This document shows, piece after piece, positions 22,483-23,017 of a stretch of DNA of 23,017 bases (within the stretch, counting starts at the first letter, position 1; each line of letters opens with the position of its first letter). Origin of the DNA: Chromera velia (lineage: Eukaryota; Sar; Chromeraceae); NCBI GenBank assembly GCA_018398765.1, contig JAHBMJ010002014.1:876-23892 (forward strand). The letters run 5' to 3'. Below the pieces are notes generated by a model. That model was not told where the DNA came from, ran no database searches, and worked only from the letters and a program-made list of their open reading frames with translations. Position numbers and translations under genes: made by a program.

Positions 22483-23017
22483 CTATCTGACGTGCGGGTA
22501 AGTGGAGATCTGAAACCCATTTGACGCACGCATCTCACAAATTCAGCCCTTCGGGGCCGGGTTTTTGGTGAAAGACACTGCATGCGTATACGCGTGGGCT
22601 GGGGTATTTCTGTTTTATAAGTGCCCCCCGCTTTGCTTTCCGGGGCTATATTTTGCGTACGTTGCTGTGGCCCCCGCCATTTGCTCATGCATGCATTGCA
22701 GATAAGACATACCCAACATGCAATCAAATTATAGCCGACCCCCTAAATGGCCCCCCGAGGCACTCACCCAACTGGTTGGGTGTATCCCATATATATATGC
22801 TGGGACGTACTATGCATCCACGAACCCTTGTTTAAGCTCTTTTTTAGCAGCCCGCGTAACACGTGCATGCCGCTTGTTGCGCGTCTGTGGTAACAGGCTG
22901 GCATCAGTCTATATGCATAGAGGGTGCAATCGTTCAGTTTTTTTAGCAGTAAACATCATCATAAGCAACTTGATCAAAGTTTGCTGAGATATACGTACGA
23001 AGTTGCTGCGAAACTTT

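Larger units (their letters stand above)
20760..23017. other. Intergenic region downstream of RPS9
   Basis: The first 300 nt are GC-balanced and probably include the RPS9 3' untranslated region. From about 21080 the sequence is AT-rich, with GATTGATT/AATCAATC around 21555-21580 forming a short hairpin. After about 21860 many ATGCATGC and GCATGC motifs appear. No coding region is supported on either strand; the reading frames are short and have no family features. Confidence 0.5.

Overview
The window is nuclear DNA from a eukaryote with a complex, red-derived plastid. Three intron-rich protein genes can be modelled by hand. The organism clue comes from the minus-strand gene. It encodes a photosystem I PsaD-like protein whose N-terminus is a signal peptide followed by an ARAF-VAP junction, the usual entry signal for plastids with extra membranes. 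From memory, psaD is still plastid-encoded in red algae, ochrophytes, haptophytes and cryptophytes. A nuclear copy behind such a presequence, together with normal GT-AG introns, points more to a chromerid-type alveolate alga than to a heterokont. This is inference.

Layout. (1) 229-11255, plus strand: a gene of at least 17 exons, open at its 5' end. By hand alignment it reads as a signalling helix, a DHp-like segment, a HATPase_c-like segment, two receiver-like domains and a class III nucleotide cyclase domain. Almost every catalytic residue of the histidine kinase and receiver parts is replaced, while the two metal-binding Asp of the cyclase remain. (2) 11256-14514: intergenic, with an AT-rich island (about 12030-13690) holding inverted repeats. 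(3) 14515-16484, minus strand: the PsaD-like gene, three exons, with a C-terminal extension of about 100 residues. (4) 16485-16907: a short head-to-head promoter region. (5) 16908-20758, plus strand: ribosomal protein S9 (uS4 family), eight exons, complete. Its fifth intron carries a convincing C/D-box snoRNA with a 12-13 nt guide against helix 69 of large-subunit rRNA. (6) 20759-23017: intergenic, becoming AT-rich, with a strong inverted repeat and a weak tRNA-like A/B-box pair.

The two housekeeping genes share a divergent promoter (translation and photosystem I). The cyclase-type gene converges on psaD. Introns are full of microsatellites. Splice sites are unusual: about half of the donors have C at +3 (GTCAGT or GTCGGT, sometimes as tandem GTCA repeats), and most acceptors end in GCAG. 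No tool was run; domain calls in the first gene rest on residue patterns and on intron phases that agree across nearly all junctions.
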